DNA from: Bradyrhizobium sp. NAS96.2
GTDB taxonomy: Bacteria; Pseudomonadota; Alphaproteobacteria; Rhizobiales; Xanthobacteraceae
Assembly (NCBI RefSeq): GCF_001908235.1
Contig: NZ_LGHK01000107.1
Coordinates: 1-63,296 of the forward strand
Direction of reading: 5' to 3'
Length of the DNA stretch: 63,296 bases
This document shows positions 15,494 to 24,296 of this stretch, one piece after another (position 1 is the stretch's first letter; every line of letters begins with the position of its first letter). The notes beneath the pieces were generated by a model that made no database searches, was not told the origin of the DNA, and saw only the letters and a list, made by a program, of their open reading frames with translations. The translations under genes and the position numbers were made by a program.

Positions 15494-17878
15494 TCAGGCC
15501 TTTTCGATCGGCGCCGGCTGCCCGCCCTTGCCGCGGAGCTTTTGCGACAGATTGATCAGGAACATCGAGGTCGGCCGCAGGATGAAGAGGTCCGCGACCA
15601 GCGCTGCGACCATCGAGAACGCGCTGAGCCAGCCAAACAGGCGCAGTGACGGCAGGTCGGAGAACACGGTGACGACGAGGCCGCAGGCCAGCACCACCGT
15701 GGTCAGGATCAGTGCGGGACCGACCAGGACGGTGGCGCGCTCCACCGCAAGTTCCGGCGTGACACCGGGCTTGGTCTCGAGCCGCAGGCGGTTGAGGAAG
15801 TGGATAGTGGCGGAGAGCCCAAGGCCGAACGACACGGTCAATGCCACGACGCTGGCGAATTGCAGCCCCTCCCCGAGCAGCCACAGCACGGTGCCTGACA
15901 GCACCACGGGGAAGATGCCGGGCAGAATGCAGGAGAACATCACCACGATCGAGCGGAACGCCAGCCCGATGAAGATCGCAACCAGCGCGAACTCGACGGT
16001 GAGGCCGCGGTTGAGCTTCTCGATCATGTTGGCGCTGTTACGCGCGGCAATCACCGACAGGCCGGTGACGGCGATCTCGTAGCCGGGATGCTCGGCACGC
16101 ACCTTGTCGAGCGAGTGATCGAGCTTGTTCACCACCGGTAGCAGCTGGCTCGAATCGAGATCCGGAACCCGGCCCGACACCACGACCGCATCCTGATCCT
16201 TCGAGATGAAGCGGCGCACGAGATGTTCGGGAATCACGCCGACATATTCCTTCAGCGTCGCGACATCGTTGCTGCCGGCCTTTTCGGCGAGCCAGCGCCG
16301 CAAGGTCTCCAGCGACCAGACGTTGCCGACGCCGGCGCTGTCCTCGACCATCGCGTGAACGTCGGCGATCGTCTTCAGCGTCTCCGGCGAGTAGAGCGAT
16401 TGACCCTTGGGGAATTCGATCAGCACATCGACCGGATTGGCGCCGGTCAGCTTGGCGTCGAGCCGGCTCGACGCCTCCACCGCCTGCCGCTTGTCCGGCA
16501 CCTGGTCGGCGAGCCGGTAGCGCGGCTCGAGATTGGCGTAGATGATGCCGAGGCCGCCGACGACGATCAGCGCGAGCAGGCTGAACAGCCCAGGACGACC
16601 GACCATGCGCACCGCGATCCAGTAGCAGAAATTGCGCAGCGCCTGCACGCCTGCATCCGCGCTCTGGAACTTGACCGCAAAGACCTTCTCGTTGCGCACC
16701 AGCAGGATGCCGAACACCGGCACCAGCGAGAGCACCGCGACCAGCGCGATGATGGTCGCCGCAAGCCCGGCCTCGCCGAATTTGCGGATCAGGTCGGAAT
16801 CCGAGAACTGCAGCGCGATGAAGGAAATGCCCGCCGTGCCGTGCGTCAGCACGCAGGCCGGGCCGACCACCAGCACCGCGTTCTTGAACGCGGTGAACTT
16901 GTCTTGCCCCGCGATCAGCCGGTCGCGCGCCGCGAATGTCAGCTGCATCGAGTCGGAGAAGCTGATCACCATGATGAGCGGCGTCATCACGTTGAGGAAC
17001 ATGTTGAGATTGAAATTGGCCCAGCCGAGGCCGCCGAGCGCGAGCAGGATCGCGATCATCGGCGGGAACGCCGCCGCCACCATGAAGGATATCTTGCGGA
17101 AGAAGATGATGGCGATGACGCAGCCGGCGAGGATGCCGAGGATGTTGTAGGTCAGGCCGTCGCGCTCGACCGCGTTGCGGATCTCGAGCTGCATGACCGG
17201 CACGCCGGACAGCTGGGCATTGAGCCCGCTGCCGCCGAGATCGTCGGCCATGATCTTCCTGATGTCGCCGACTACCTTGCCGAGCTTGTTGCTGCCGACC
17301 ACCTCCGGTTCGAGCGACAGCACGACCAGCGCGAGCGTGCCGTCCTCCGACAACAGCTTGCCGCGGATGATCTCGTTGCTTTTGACGGTCTCGACGAACT
17401 TGTCGTAGGCGGCGCCCTCGGGGAGTTCGTTCGGGAACAGCGCCGCCGGCAGCTTGCCGGGCTCCGGCGCCTGGCGCGCCGAGAACAGCGACACCAGGCC
17501 GCGCACGCCTTCGACGAGCTGCAGGTCCGTGACCATGTCACGGAGCTTGCCGAGATTGTCGCGCTCGAGCAGCGTCTTGCCTTCGACCACGACGAGAACG
17601 TCGAACTCGGTCGCCGGGAAGCGCTTGGTCACCGCCTCATATTGCTTGTAGTCCTTGGATTCGGAACGGAACAGCTGCGACAGCGAATCGTCGATCTTGA
17701 TCCGATGCACGCCGAACAAGGCGCCGATCAACAGCAGAACGAGCACGATGCAGGACAGGATCGGCGCCCGCATCGGGATCAGGCCGAGACGCTCGATCCC
17801 GAACGCGATGCTGGGGCCCGACCGCGGTTCTTCGACCTTCTCGACGTGGACCTGACTTTCGGAGTTCTTTTCGAGCAT
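15494..17878 (-). CDS. RND/MMPL-family exporter (second, HpnN-like)
   Basis: A 794-residue RND superfamily protein with the same two-fold plan as HpnN: a helix near residues 35-60 (PILSCIVLVLLLIGALFGV), a periplasmic loop to ~245, a five-helix block that includes MTPLIMVISFSDSMQLTFAA, a second periplasmic loop, and a final helix block with VSFGLGLSATIHFLNR. MMPL proteins of this type move lipids or hydrophobic compounds. It lies between the squalene operon and the eut/hpnP genes, so a hopanoid or related lipid is a reasonable cargo, but nothing in the sequence proves it. It ends 14 bases from the bidirectional terminator. Confidence 0.85.
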   Translation of the reverse strand: MLEKNSESQVHVEKVEEPRSGPSIAFGIERLGLIPMRAPILSCIVLVLLLIGALFGVHRIKIDDSLSQLFRSESKDYKQYEAVTKRFPATEFDVLVVVEGKTLLERDNLGKLRDMVTDLQLVEGVRGLVSLFSARQAPEPGKLPAALFPNELPEGAAYDKFVETVKSNEIIRGKLLSEDGTLALVVLSLEPEVVGSNKLGKVVGDIRKIMADDLGGSGLNAQLSGVPVMQLEIRNAVERDGLTYNILGILAGCVIAIIFFRKISFMVAAAFPPMIAILLALGGLGWANFNLNMFLNVMTPLIMVISFSDSMQLTFAARDRLIAGQDKFTAFKNAVLVVGPACVLTHGTAGISFIALQFSDSDLIRKFGEAGLAATIIALVAVLSLVPVFGILLVRNEKVFAVKFQSADAGVQALRNFCYWIAVRMVGRPGLFSLLALIVVGGLGIIYANLEPRYRLADQVPDKRQAVEASSRLDAKLTGANPVDVLIEFPKGQSLYSPETLKTIADVHAMVEDSAGVGNVWSLETLRRWLAEKAGSNDVATLKEYVGVIPEHLVRRFISKDQDAVVVSGRVPDLDSSQLLPVVNKLDHSLDKVRAEHPGYEIAVTGLSVIAARNSANMIEKLNRGLTVEFALVAIFIGLAFRSIVVMFSCILPGIFPVVLSGTVLWLLGEGLQFASVVALTVSFGLGLSATIHFLNRLRLETKPGVTPELAVERATVLVGPALILTTVVLACGLVVTVFSDLPSLRLFGWLSAFSMVAALVADLFILRPTSMFLINLSQKLRGKGGQPAPIEKA

Positions 17879-17922
17879 GCCCTGTCCAGTTCTGAAAACG
17901 TCTCAATCTGTCTAGCTTGGGT

Positions 17923-18026
17923 CTAAAGCGCGATGAGATCAGCTTGGATCGTCACCGCGCTTTAGCTCCTTGTTTGCGCATGATCTTTTCGGAAAACCGC
18001 TTCGCACTTTTCCGGACCATGCTTTA
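17923..18026. repeat. Palindromic intergenic repeat (ctaaagcgcg type)
   Basis: The outer arms ctaaagcgcg (17923-17932) and cgcgctttag (17956-17965) are followed by a second palindromic unit with catgatcttttcggaaaacc and cttttccggaccatg arms. This double-hairpin element resembles a very common interspersed repeat of Bradyrhizobium-like genomes. It occupies much of the ~300-bp gap upstream of the RND exporter; the rest of the gap shows nothing recognisable. Confidence 0.75.
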
Positions 18027-18176
18027 GGGGCGCGAATGCGGCGGGTGAGCGCAACTGATCGGCGCTAGTCCTTGAAAACACGCGAATATTGACCGGCGCC
18101 GGTTTTACCCGTCCGCCCCTTTGCTCGCAAGCGCGAGGGTCCGACCAAATTGGCGGGGAACCGGCGATCCCCACCA

Positions 18177-18971
18177 TTAAGTATCTGATTTGCCACACCC
18201 TGGGAGCGCATTCTGTGACGATCCACCGCCGCTTTCATCTTTCAACGCGACCCCGGTGATCTGGCGTGCCAGGCCTTCGCGCACAAGCCAGGAGATCCTG
18301 AACGCCGCTTCCGGATAACTCAGCCCGGCACGGTGGATGTTGGAGATGCAATTGCGGTCGGCATCGGTGAGGCCGATCCGCGGCGCAAAGGTGAGATAGG
18401 CGCCAAGGCTGTCGGGCGCGGAAAGGCCGGGCCGTTCACCAATCAGCATCACCAGCATGCGCGCGCCGAGGATGGCGCCGATCTCGTCACCGAGCGCAAC
18501 GCGCGCGCCGGACGCGACGACCACCGCACCAGTGTCGATCCCGTCGGCCGCGAGCCGCGGCAACAGGTGCCGGATCAATTCGACGGCGTGCACATTGACC
18601 GCCGTCGGCGACAGGCCGTCTCCGATCACGATGGCGCAGGCGCACGCGGCGATGCCGCTGCTTTCCAGCGACCGCCGCGATGCGGAATCCAGCATGCGCC
18701 CGAGATCCGGCCGGCGCAGATAGTCGCGCCGGTCGTGTGCCTGGCTCGACACCTCGCGCGGCGTGATGCCGAGGCCGGCAAGACCGGCCGCAATGCTGCT
18801 GATCTCGAATGCCGCGTGAACGGCGTCGCGCGCGCGGGCATGGTCGAGCGTAAACGAGAGCAACGCATCGGTCGGCAGACTGGCCCCGGACCGGCCGAGC
18901 CCGACGCGCGCCGGCGTAAGGTCACGCAAATCGGGGAGCGAAGGGGACGATGGCGCCGGCGGTGTCGTCAT
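18177..18971 (-). CDS. eutC: Ethanolamine ammonia-lyase small subunit
   Basis: EutC is the small subunit of the adenosylcobalamin-dependent enzyme that splits ethanolamine into acetaldehyde and ammonia. The 264-residue protein shows the family core: the HDRRDYLRRPDLGR start of the globular domain, VIGDGLSPTAVNVHA, MLVMLIGERPGLSAPDSLG and the C-terminal NCISNIHRAGL. The start at 18971 gives the usual disordered Pro/Ser-rich head. It lies only four bases after hpnP, while its partner eutB is on the far side of hpnP. Confidence 0.93.
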   Translation of the reverse strand: MTTPPAPSSPSLPDLRDLTPARVGLGRSGASLPTDALLSFTLDHARARDAVHAAFEISSIAAGLAGLGITPREVSSQAHDRRDYLRRPDLGRMLDSASRRSLESSGIAACACAIVIGDGLSPTAVNVHAVELIRHLLPRLAADGIDTGAVVVASGARVALGDEIGAILGARMLVMLIGERPGLSAPDSLGAYLTFAPRIGLTDADRNCISNIHRAGLSYPEAAFRISWLVREGLARQITGVALKDESGGGSSQNALPGCGKSDT

Positions 18972-18975
18972 GCTG

Positions 18976-20562
18976 TCATTCGGCGGGAACGGAAGCCTCG
19001 CGCAACCGGATCGAGTAGTTCGAGGCGTTCTGCCGGCCGCTGGAGGCCGCGCGTGCAAACGTGATCAGATGGTGCGCAACCAGCGTCGCCGAGATCAGCC
19101 CCTCGATATCGCCGCGCTTGAGCCGGCCGAGCGCAAACTTCCAGAACACGCGCCTGTAGTCGCCGAGTACGCCGACCTTCCAGAAGATGTTGCGCAGCAT
19201 GATCAGGCCGCGCCGGATGTTCGCCCAGCTCTTCATCTCCGGACTGACCGGCACCTTGATGCGGTTGGCATAGGTGTAGTTGCATTGATGCAGATAGCGC
19301 TCGAACAGCTTCTTCGGCTCGTAGGCGATCTCCATGCATTTGCGCCAGGAACTCACCACATCCTCATAGGGCAGCAGGAACTCGACATTGGAGTCGCGGC
19401 CCTCATCATCGATCAGCCGCCCCGCCTTTTCGAGCCGGTCCCACAGCGGCGTCTTCGGCAACGCCTGCAGCAGATTGATGGTCAGAAGCGGAATCCGGGA
19501 CTCCTCGACGAAGGAGATGAGCGCGTCACCGGTCTGGGGCTTGTCGGTGTCGAGCCCCATGATGATGCCGGAGACGACCTCCATGCCGAACGAGTTGATG
19601 GTGCGCACACCCTCCAGGATCGGAACCATCATGTTCTGATCCTTGTGCATGGCCTTCAGCGCGTCGGGATCGGGCGTCTCGATGCCGACGAAAATCGTCA
19701 CGAAGAAGGCCTCGCGCATCTTCTCCAGGATCTCGGGCCGCTTGGCGATGTTGAGCGTCGCCTCGCAGGCGAGGCGCGTCACATAGCCGGTCCGCTTCTG
19801 CCATTCGATCAGATGCGGCAGCAGCTCGCTCGCCGCCTTGCGGTTGCCGATGAAATTGTCGTCGACGAAATAGACCGTGTCGGTCGCGCCGCATGCGCGC
19901 AGCTTGTCGAGCTCGGCGATGATCTGCTGCGGCGACTTCAGGCGCGGATTGCGGCCATAGAGCCCGGGGATGTCGCAGAACTCGCACTGATAGGGACAGC
20001 CCGAGGAGAACTGGATGCTGCCGAGGAAGTACTTCTTGGTTTCGGCGAGCTCATAGGCCGGCAGCGGGAAGTCCGTCATCGGCAGCCGGTCGATGGTCTT
20101 CAGCACCACCTGCTGGTCGGGGCGGCTGGTATCATCGGCGAGGCGCCTGATCAGCTCATTGGTCGCATCGCCGAGCTCGCCGACATGAAGGTAGTCGAAT
20201 GAGGGATAGTAGTCCGGGCAGGCACTGACCGACGGACCGCCGATCGCGACCACCAGGTCGTGTTCATGCGCACGACGGCAGATGTCGTTCATCTGCTGGC
20301 GCTGGATGTGCATACCGCTGACGAACACGGCGTCCGCCCACTCGAAATCCTCCACCGTTGCCGGACGCAGATTCTCGTCGACGAAACGGACCGGCCAGTT
20401 CTCAGGGAGGTATGCGGCAATCAGCAGCAGCCCCTGCGGCGGCATGAACGCCTTGACGCCGTCGGTCAGGGGGTAGGCGTGCTCGAAGGTCCCAAACGAC
20501 GACGTATAGCGCGGAAAGACGCAGAGGATACGCCGTGCTGTCTTTATGCCCTCAGCTCTCAT
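18976..20562 (-). CDS. hpnP: Hopanoid C-2 methylase HpnP (B12-binding radical SAM)
   Basis: HpnP adds the methyl group that makes 2-methylhopanoids, using cobalamin and SAM. The 528-residue protein has an N-terminal cobalamin-binding domain (residues ~10-150: ILCVFPRYTSSFGTFEHAYP, then AIGGPSVSACPDYYPSFDYL). The radical-SAM domain follows, with CPYQCEFC (Cys189, Cys193, Cys196), then FVDDNFIGNRKAA and GLDTD, and an HpnP-type C-terminus. The ATG at 20562 is favoured; a TTG at 20586 would add eight residues. It sits between eutB (128 bases upstream) and eutC (four bases downstream). No EcfG-type -35/-10 pair was seen in the 128-bp gap. Confidence 0.9.
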   Translation of the reverse strand: MRAEGIKTARRILCVFPRYTSSFGTFEHAYPLTDGVKAFMPPQGLLLIAAYLPENWPVRFVDENLRPATVEDFEWADAVFVSGMHIQRQQMNDICRRAHEHDLVVAIGGPSVSACPDYYPSFDYLHVGELGDATNELIRRLADDTSRPDQQVVLKTIDRLPMTDFPLPAYELAETKKYFLGSIQFSSGCPYQCEFCDIPGLYGRNPRLKSPQQIIAELDKLRACGATDTVYFVDDNFIGNRKAASELLPHLIEWQKRTGYVTRLACEATLNIAKRPEILEKMREAFFVTIFVGIETPDPDALKAMHKDQNMMVPILEGVRTINSFGMEVVSGIIMGLDTDKPQTGDALISFVEESRIPLLTINLLQALPKTPLWDRLEKAGRLIDDEGRDSNVEFLLPYEDVVSSWRKCMEIAYEPKKLFERYLHQCNYTYANRIKVPVSPEMKSWANIRRGLIMLRNIFWKVGVLGDYRRVFWKFALGRLKRGDIEGLISATLVAHHLITFARAASSGRQNASNYSIRLREASVPAE

Positions 20563-20690
20563 CAATCGACCCCGAAGCACCCGCAAATCTAACCATGGCG
20601 TGGAACGCTGGGCCAGAAATTCTTCAACATTGTGGCACTTACCAACGTCACAACGGCGAGATAGTTGCTCTGCAGAATTTTGCTATCCCG

Positions 20691-22073
20691 TCAGGTCAGG
20701 AGCCGGGCAGCGAGGTCGGGCAGCCGCCCCGCATCGCTGACGAGGCGGAAGTCCTGCCCGGCAAGGCCTGCATGCACCAGCCAGTCGTCGAATTCCGGCG
20801 CCCGCTTCAGGCCGAACAGGTCACGGACGTAGAGCGCATCGTGAAACGATGTCGACTGATAGTTCAGCATCACGTCATCGGCGCCCGGCACGCCCATGAT
20901 GAAGTTCACACCGGCGGCGGCAAGCAGCGTCAGGAGATTGTCCATGTCGTCCTGATCGGCCTCGGCGTGGTTGGTGTAGCAAACGTCGATCCCGAGCGGC
21001 AGGCCGAGCAGCTTGCCGCAGAAATGATCCTCGAGCCCGGCGCGGATGATTTCCTTGCCGTCATAGAGGTATTCCGGACCAATGAAGCCGACCACGCTGT
21101 TGACGAGCAGCGGATCGAACGCGCGCGCCACCGCATAGGCCCGCGCCTCGCAGGTCTGCTGGTCGACCTGGTGATGGGCATTGGCCGACAGCGCCGAGCC
21201 CTGCCCGGTCTCGAAATACATCACATTGTCACCGACCGTGCCGCGCCGCGGCGACAGCCCAGCCTCCCGCGCCTCCCGCAACAGCGAGAGGTCGACGCCG
21301 AAACTGCGATTGGCCGCCTCGGTGCCTGCGATCGACTGGAACACGAGATCGACCGGCACCCCCTGCCCGATCAGTCCGAGCGTGGTCGTGACATGGGTGA
21401 GCACACAGCCCTGCGTCGGAATCGCGAGCCGCGTGATGACGTCGTCCAGCAGCCGCAGCAGGGTGCCGATGACCTTCGGATCGTCGCTCGCCGGATTGAT
21501 GCCGATGCAGGCATCACCCGATCCGAGCAGCAGCCCGTCGAGGATCGAGGCAGTGATGCCCTTGGGATCGTCGAAGGGATGATTCGGCTGCAGCCGCGTG
21601 CTCATGCGCCCGCGCAGGCCGACGGTGTTGCGGAAGCGGGTGATCACCTCGCACTTCTTCGCGACCAGGATGAGATCCTGGTTGCGCATCAGCTTCGACA
21701 CCGCGGCCACCATCTCCGGTGTGATGCCGCGCGAGATCTTCCTGATCGCATCGGTGGTGGCGGCATCCGACAGCAGCCAGTCGCGGAAGCCGCCGACGGT
21801 GAGCGACGACACCGGCAGGAAGCCGGCGACGTCGTGGCTGTCGAGGATCAGGCGGGTGACTTCGTCGTCCTCGTAGGGGATGACAGGCTCATCGAGGAAT
21901 TGCTTGAGCGGAACGTTGGCGAGCGCAAGCCGCGCGGCGATCATCTCCGCGGCACTGTCGGCCGCGATGCCGGCCAGCCGGTCGCCCGACCGCGGCGGCG
22001 AGGCCTTGGCAAGCAGGATGCGCAGATCGTCGAATGCGTAATTGGTGGCGTCGATGGTGTGACGATAGAGCAT
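20691..22073 (-). CDS. eutB: Ethanolamine ammonia-lyase large subunit
   Basis: EutB is the catalytic TIM-barrel subunit of ethanolamine ammonia-lyase. The 460-residue protein has the usual length and motifs: the SGDRLAGIAA N-terminus, FRNTVGLRGRMSTRLQPNHP, DACIGINPASDD, the substrate region VFQSIAGTEAAN, and CYTNHAEADQDDM. The ATG at 22073 gives the family start LYRHTIDATNYAFDDL. The operon order is eutB-hpnP-eutC. No eut microcompartment genes and no reactivase eutA are present, so this is the simple non-compartment type. Its operator is not evident. Confidence 0.95.
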   Translation of the reverse strand: MLYRHTIDATNYAFDDLRILLAKASPPRSGDRLAGIAADSAAEMIAARLALANVPLKQFLDEPVIPYEDDEVTRLILDSHDVAGFLPVSSLTVGGFRDWLLSDAATTDAIRKISRGITPEMVAAVSKLMRNQDLILVAKKCEVITRFRNTVGLRGRMSTRLQPNHPFDDPKGITASILDGLLLGSGDACIGINPASDDPKVIGTLLRLLDDVITRLAIPTQGCVLTHVTTTLGLIGQGVPVDLVFQSIAGTEAANRSFGVDLSLLREAREAGLSPRRGTVGDNVMYFETGQGSALSANAHHQVDQQTCEARAYAVARAFDPLLVNSVVGFIGPEYLYDGKEIIRAGLEDHFCGKLLGLPLGIDVCYTNHAEADQDDMDNLLTLLAAAGVNFIMGVPGADDVMLNYQSTSFHDALYVRDLFGLKRAPEFDDWLVHAGLAGQDFRLVSDAGRLPDLAARLLT

Positions 22074-22373
22074 GGGGAGTCGCGTGGGGCTGGGGCAACG
22101 TAACCTAGCACCTCTTTGCGAAAGTGGTGCCATCAGCTTGGCGCTGCGCGCCGGCGGATGTTGATGAGTGATGATGATGGCGGCGCGTCATTCAACACGG
22201 CGGCCGGCCGCTGGAACCCTGCGGACGCAGAGGCCCCCATAAGACATTGGGATTATTTGAGGATTTTGACGGTTGCGGCCGCGCCAGGCCCACGCGTTAA
22301 GAAATTATCCATGAACATTTTGCATAAGCTTTAACCGGCCGAAGGTGCTCCCCGGCCTCTTGGAGTGCCCTCA

Positions 22374-24125
22374 ATGCCTGCCCCCACCACATCCCCCATC
22401 TCCATGTCCCGGCCTCCGATGGCGTCCCGATTCTCGCTTGCTGCCCGGCTGTACTCGACGTTTGCGCTGATTGCGGCGTTGACCGCGGCCATCACCGTCC
22501 TCTCCGACTACAACGCGCGGCGCAACGCCGAGCTGACCGCGGCCGTCGACCTCGCGAGCCGCGCCGCGCTCAACGTCGAGCGGGTCAACTCGCTGGTCTA
22601 TGCCGTGGTGATGGAATCCCGCGGCATTTACATGTCGACCGATCCAGCTGCGGTGAAGAAGTACGGCGACGGACTGCTGGCGTTCAACGAGCGCATCCGC
22701 GGCGTGGTCAAGAACTGGGAAACCCTGGTGCAGGCCGACGACGCCACCGAATTCGCGGTGTTCAAGAAGCGCATCGAGCAGTTCATCGAGTTCCGCAAGG
22801 AGCTGGTTCGGCGCGGCATCGAGATCGGCGCGGCAGCCGGCCGTGAGTGGGGCGACAACGACGCCAACCGCGACGTGCGTACCGCGCTGAACAAGGACCT
22901 CGAGGCGCTTTCCAAGGTCTATGCCGAGCGCAGCAAGAAGCTGGCGCAACAGACCGACACCAACCGTGAGCTGGCACTGTTGCTGACCGGGCTCGGCGCC
23001 GCCGCCCTGATCGTGGTGGTCCTCGGCGTCTTGATCATCGCCCGCTCGGTGGCGCGGCCGCTGTCGCAGATCACCACGACCATCAAGCACGTCGCCGAGG
23101 GCGCCGACCATGTCGACGTGCCGCATGTCGATCGCGGCGACGAGATCGGCGCGCTGGCGCGCGCCATCAAGGTCTTCCAGGAGGCGATGGATCGCAATCG
23201 CAGCCTGAACGCGCAAGTCGTGCGGGACTCCGAGGCCCGCGACGCCCGCGGCCGCCATATCGAGAGCTTCGTCGAGACGTTCCGCGCCACGATCGGCGAC
23301 GTGCTCCGCGCTGTGCACGACAACGCTGCGACGATGCGTCAAACCGCGCAGACCATCGCTACCGTCGCGTCGGACGCCAGCGGCCGCGCGGTTGCGGCGG
23401 CCGGCGCGACCGAACAGGCCTCGAGCAACGTCTCCGCGGTGGCGGGTGCAGCCGAAGAGCTCTCCGCCTCGGTCGAGGAGATCGGCCGCCAGGTCAAGCA
23501 GTCCTCCGGCGCGGTCGATCAGGCCGGTGCGCGCACCGACCGGTCGATCACCGAGATCGAGAGCCTTGCCGCCACCACGCAGCGCATCGACGGCGTGTTA
23601 AGCCTGATCCAGGCGATCGCCGAGCAGACCAATTTGCTCGCGCTCAACGCCACCATCGAAGCCGCCCGCGCCGGCGATGCCGGCCGCGGCTTCGCGGTCG
23701 TTGCGCACGAGGTCAAGGCGCTGGCCGGGCAGACCGCGAAGGCAACCGCCGAGATCAGCGAGAATGTCGGCCTGATCCAGGCCTCGACCCGCAACTCGGT
23801 GGCCGCTGTGCGCGAGATCGGCCAGGCGGTGCGCGAGATCAGCAACGTCACCGCCAACATCGCCAGCGCGATCGGCCAGCAGGACGCGGCGACGCGCGAA
23901 ATCTCCGCCAATGCGCAGATGGCCGCCCAGGGCAACGAAACGCTGGTGACAAATGTCGGCTCGCTCCGCGACGACATGGACCAGACCAGCAGGGCGGCGG
24001 AGTCGGTGCTCGCGGCATCGAACGATCTGACCGCCACGGCCGAAACGCTGTCGCGCGAAGTCGAGCAGTTCTTCCACAACCTGCGCCGCGATGCCGCCGA
24101 AGACCTGCGGCGCACCGGAACCTGA
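22374..24125 (+). CDS. Methyl-accepting chemotaxis protein
   Basis: A 583-residue chemoreceptor with a transmembrane helix near residues 20-45 (YSTFALIAALTAAITVLS), a helical periplasmic sensor of ~150 residues, a second helix near 200-225 (LTGLGAAALIVVVLGVLII), a HAMP linker starting SVARPLSQITTT, and a long MCP signalling coiled coil. The hairpin tip is recognisable at residues ~415-447 (AEQTNLLALNATIEAARAGD). The ligand is not deducible. The ATG at 22374 follows GGAG at proper spacing; a GTG at 22365 is less likely. It stands alone, divergent from eutB. The 300-bp gap upstream shows no other gene. Confidence 0.93.
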   Translation: MPAPTTSPISMSRPPMASRFSLAARLYSTFALIAALTAAITVLSDYNARRNAELTAAVDLASRAALNVERVNSLVYAVVMESRGIYMSTDPAAVKKYGDGLLAFNERIRGVVKNWETLVQADDATEFAVFKKRIEQFIEFRKELVRRGIEIGAAAGREWGDNDANRDVRTALNKDLEALSKVYAERSKKLAQQTDTNRELALLLTGLGAAALIVVVLGVLIIARSVARPLSQITTTIKHVAEGADHVDVPHVDRGDEIGALARAIKVFQEAMDRNRSLNAQVVRDSEARDARGRHIESFVETFRATIGDVLRAVHDNAATMRQTAQTIATVASDASGRAVAAAGATEQASSNVSAVAGAAEELSASVEEIGRQVKQSSGAVDQAGARTDRSITEIESLAATTQRIDGVLSLIQAIAEQTNLLALNATIEAARAGDAGRGFAVVAHEVKALAGQTAKATAEISENVGLIQASTRNSVAAVREIGQAVREISNVTANIASAIGQQDAATREISANAQMAAQGNETLVTNVGSLRDDMDQTSRAAESVLAASNDLTATAETLSREVEQFFHNLRRDAAEDLRRTGT

Positions 24126-24296
24126 ACGGATCAGGTCATCCGTCTGGGGCCTGCGACTGGCCCGACCGATCTGCAATGGTTAAGACTCTCCCAACGCACA
24201 GGCGCAAATTGCCTGCGCTTGAGGTCGCCTTTCTCAATTTGATGCCCCTATAGAAAGTGTCGAAGCGCGGGGGCGCGGGGAAAGTGGAAGCGAGCA

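Noticed and set aside
20563..20690. EcfG-type promoter (GGAAC...CGTT) before hpnP
   Set aside because: hpnP is EcfG-controlled in Rhodopseudomonas, so the 128-bp gap was read on the minus strand. No GGAAC followed at 16-17 bases by CGTT was seen, nor in the sequence just upstream of eutB.
22116..22334. A 72-codon frame between eutB and the chemoreceptor
   Set aside because: No recognisable motif, poor ribosome-binding site and partial overlap with the eutB promoter region.
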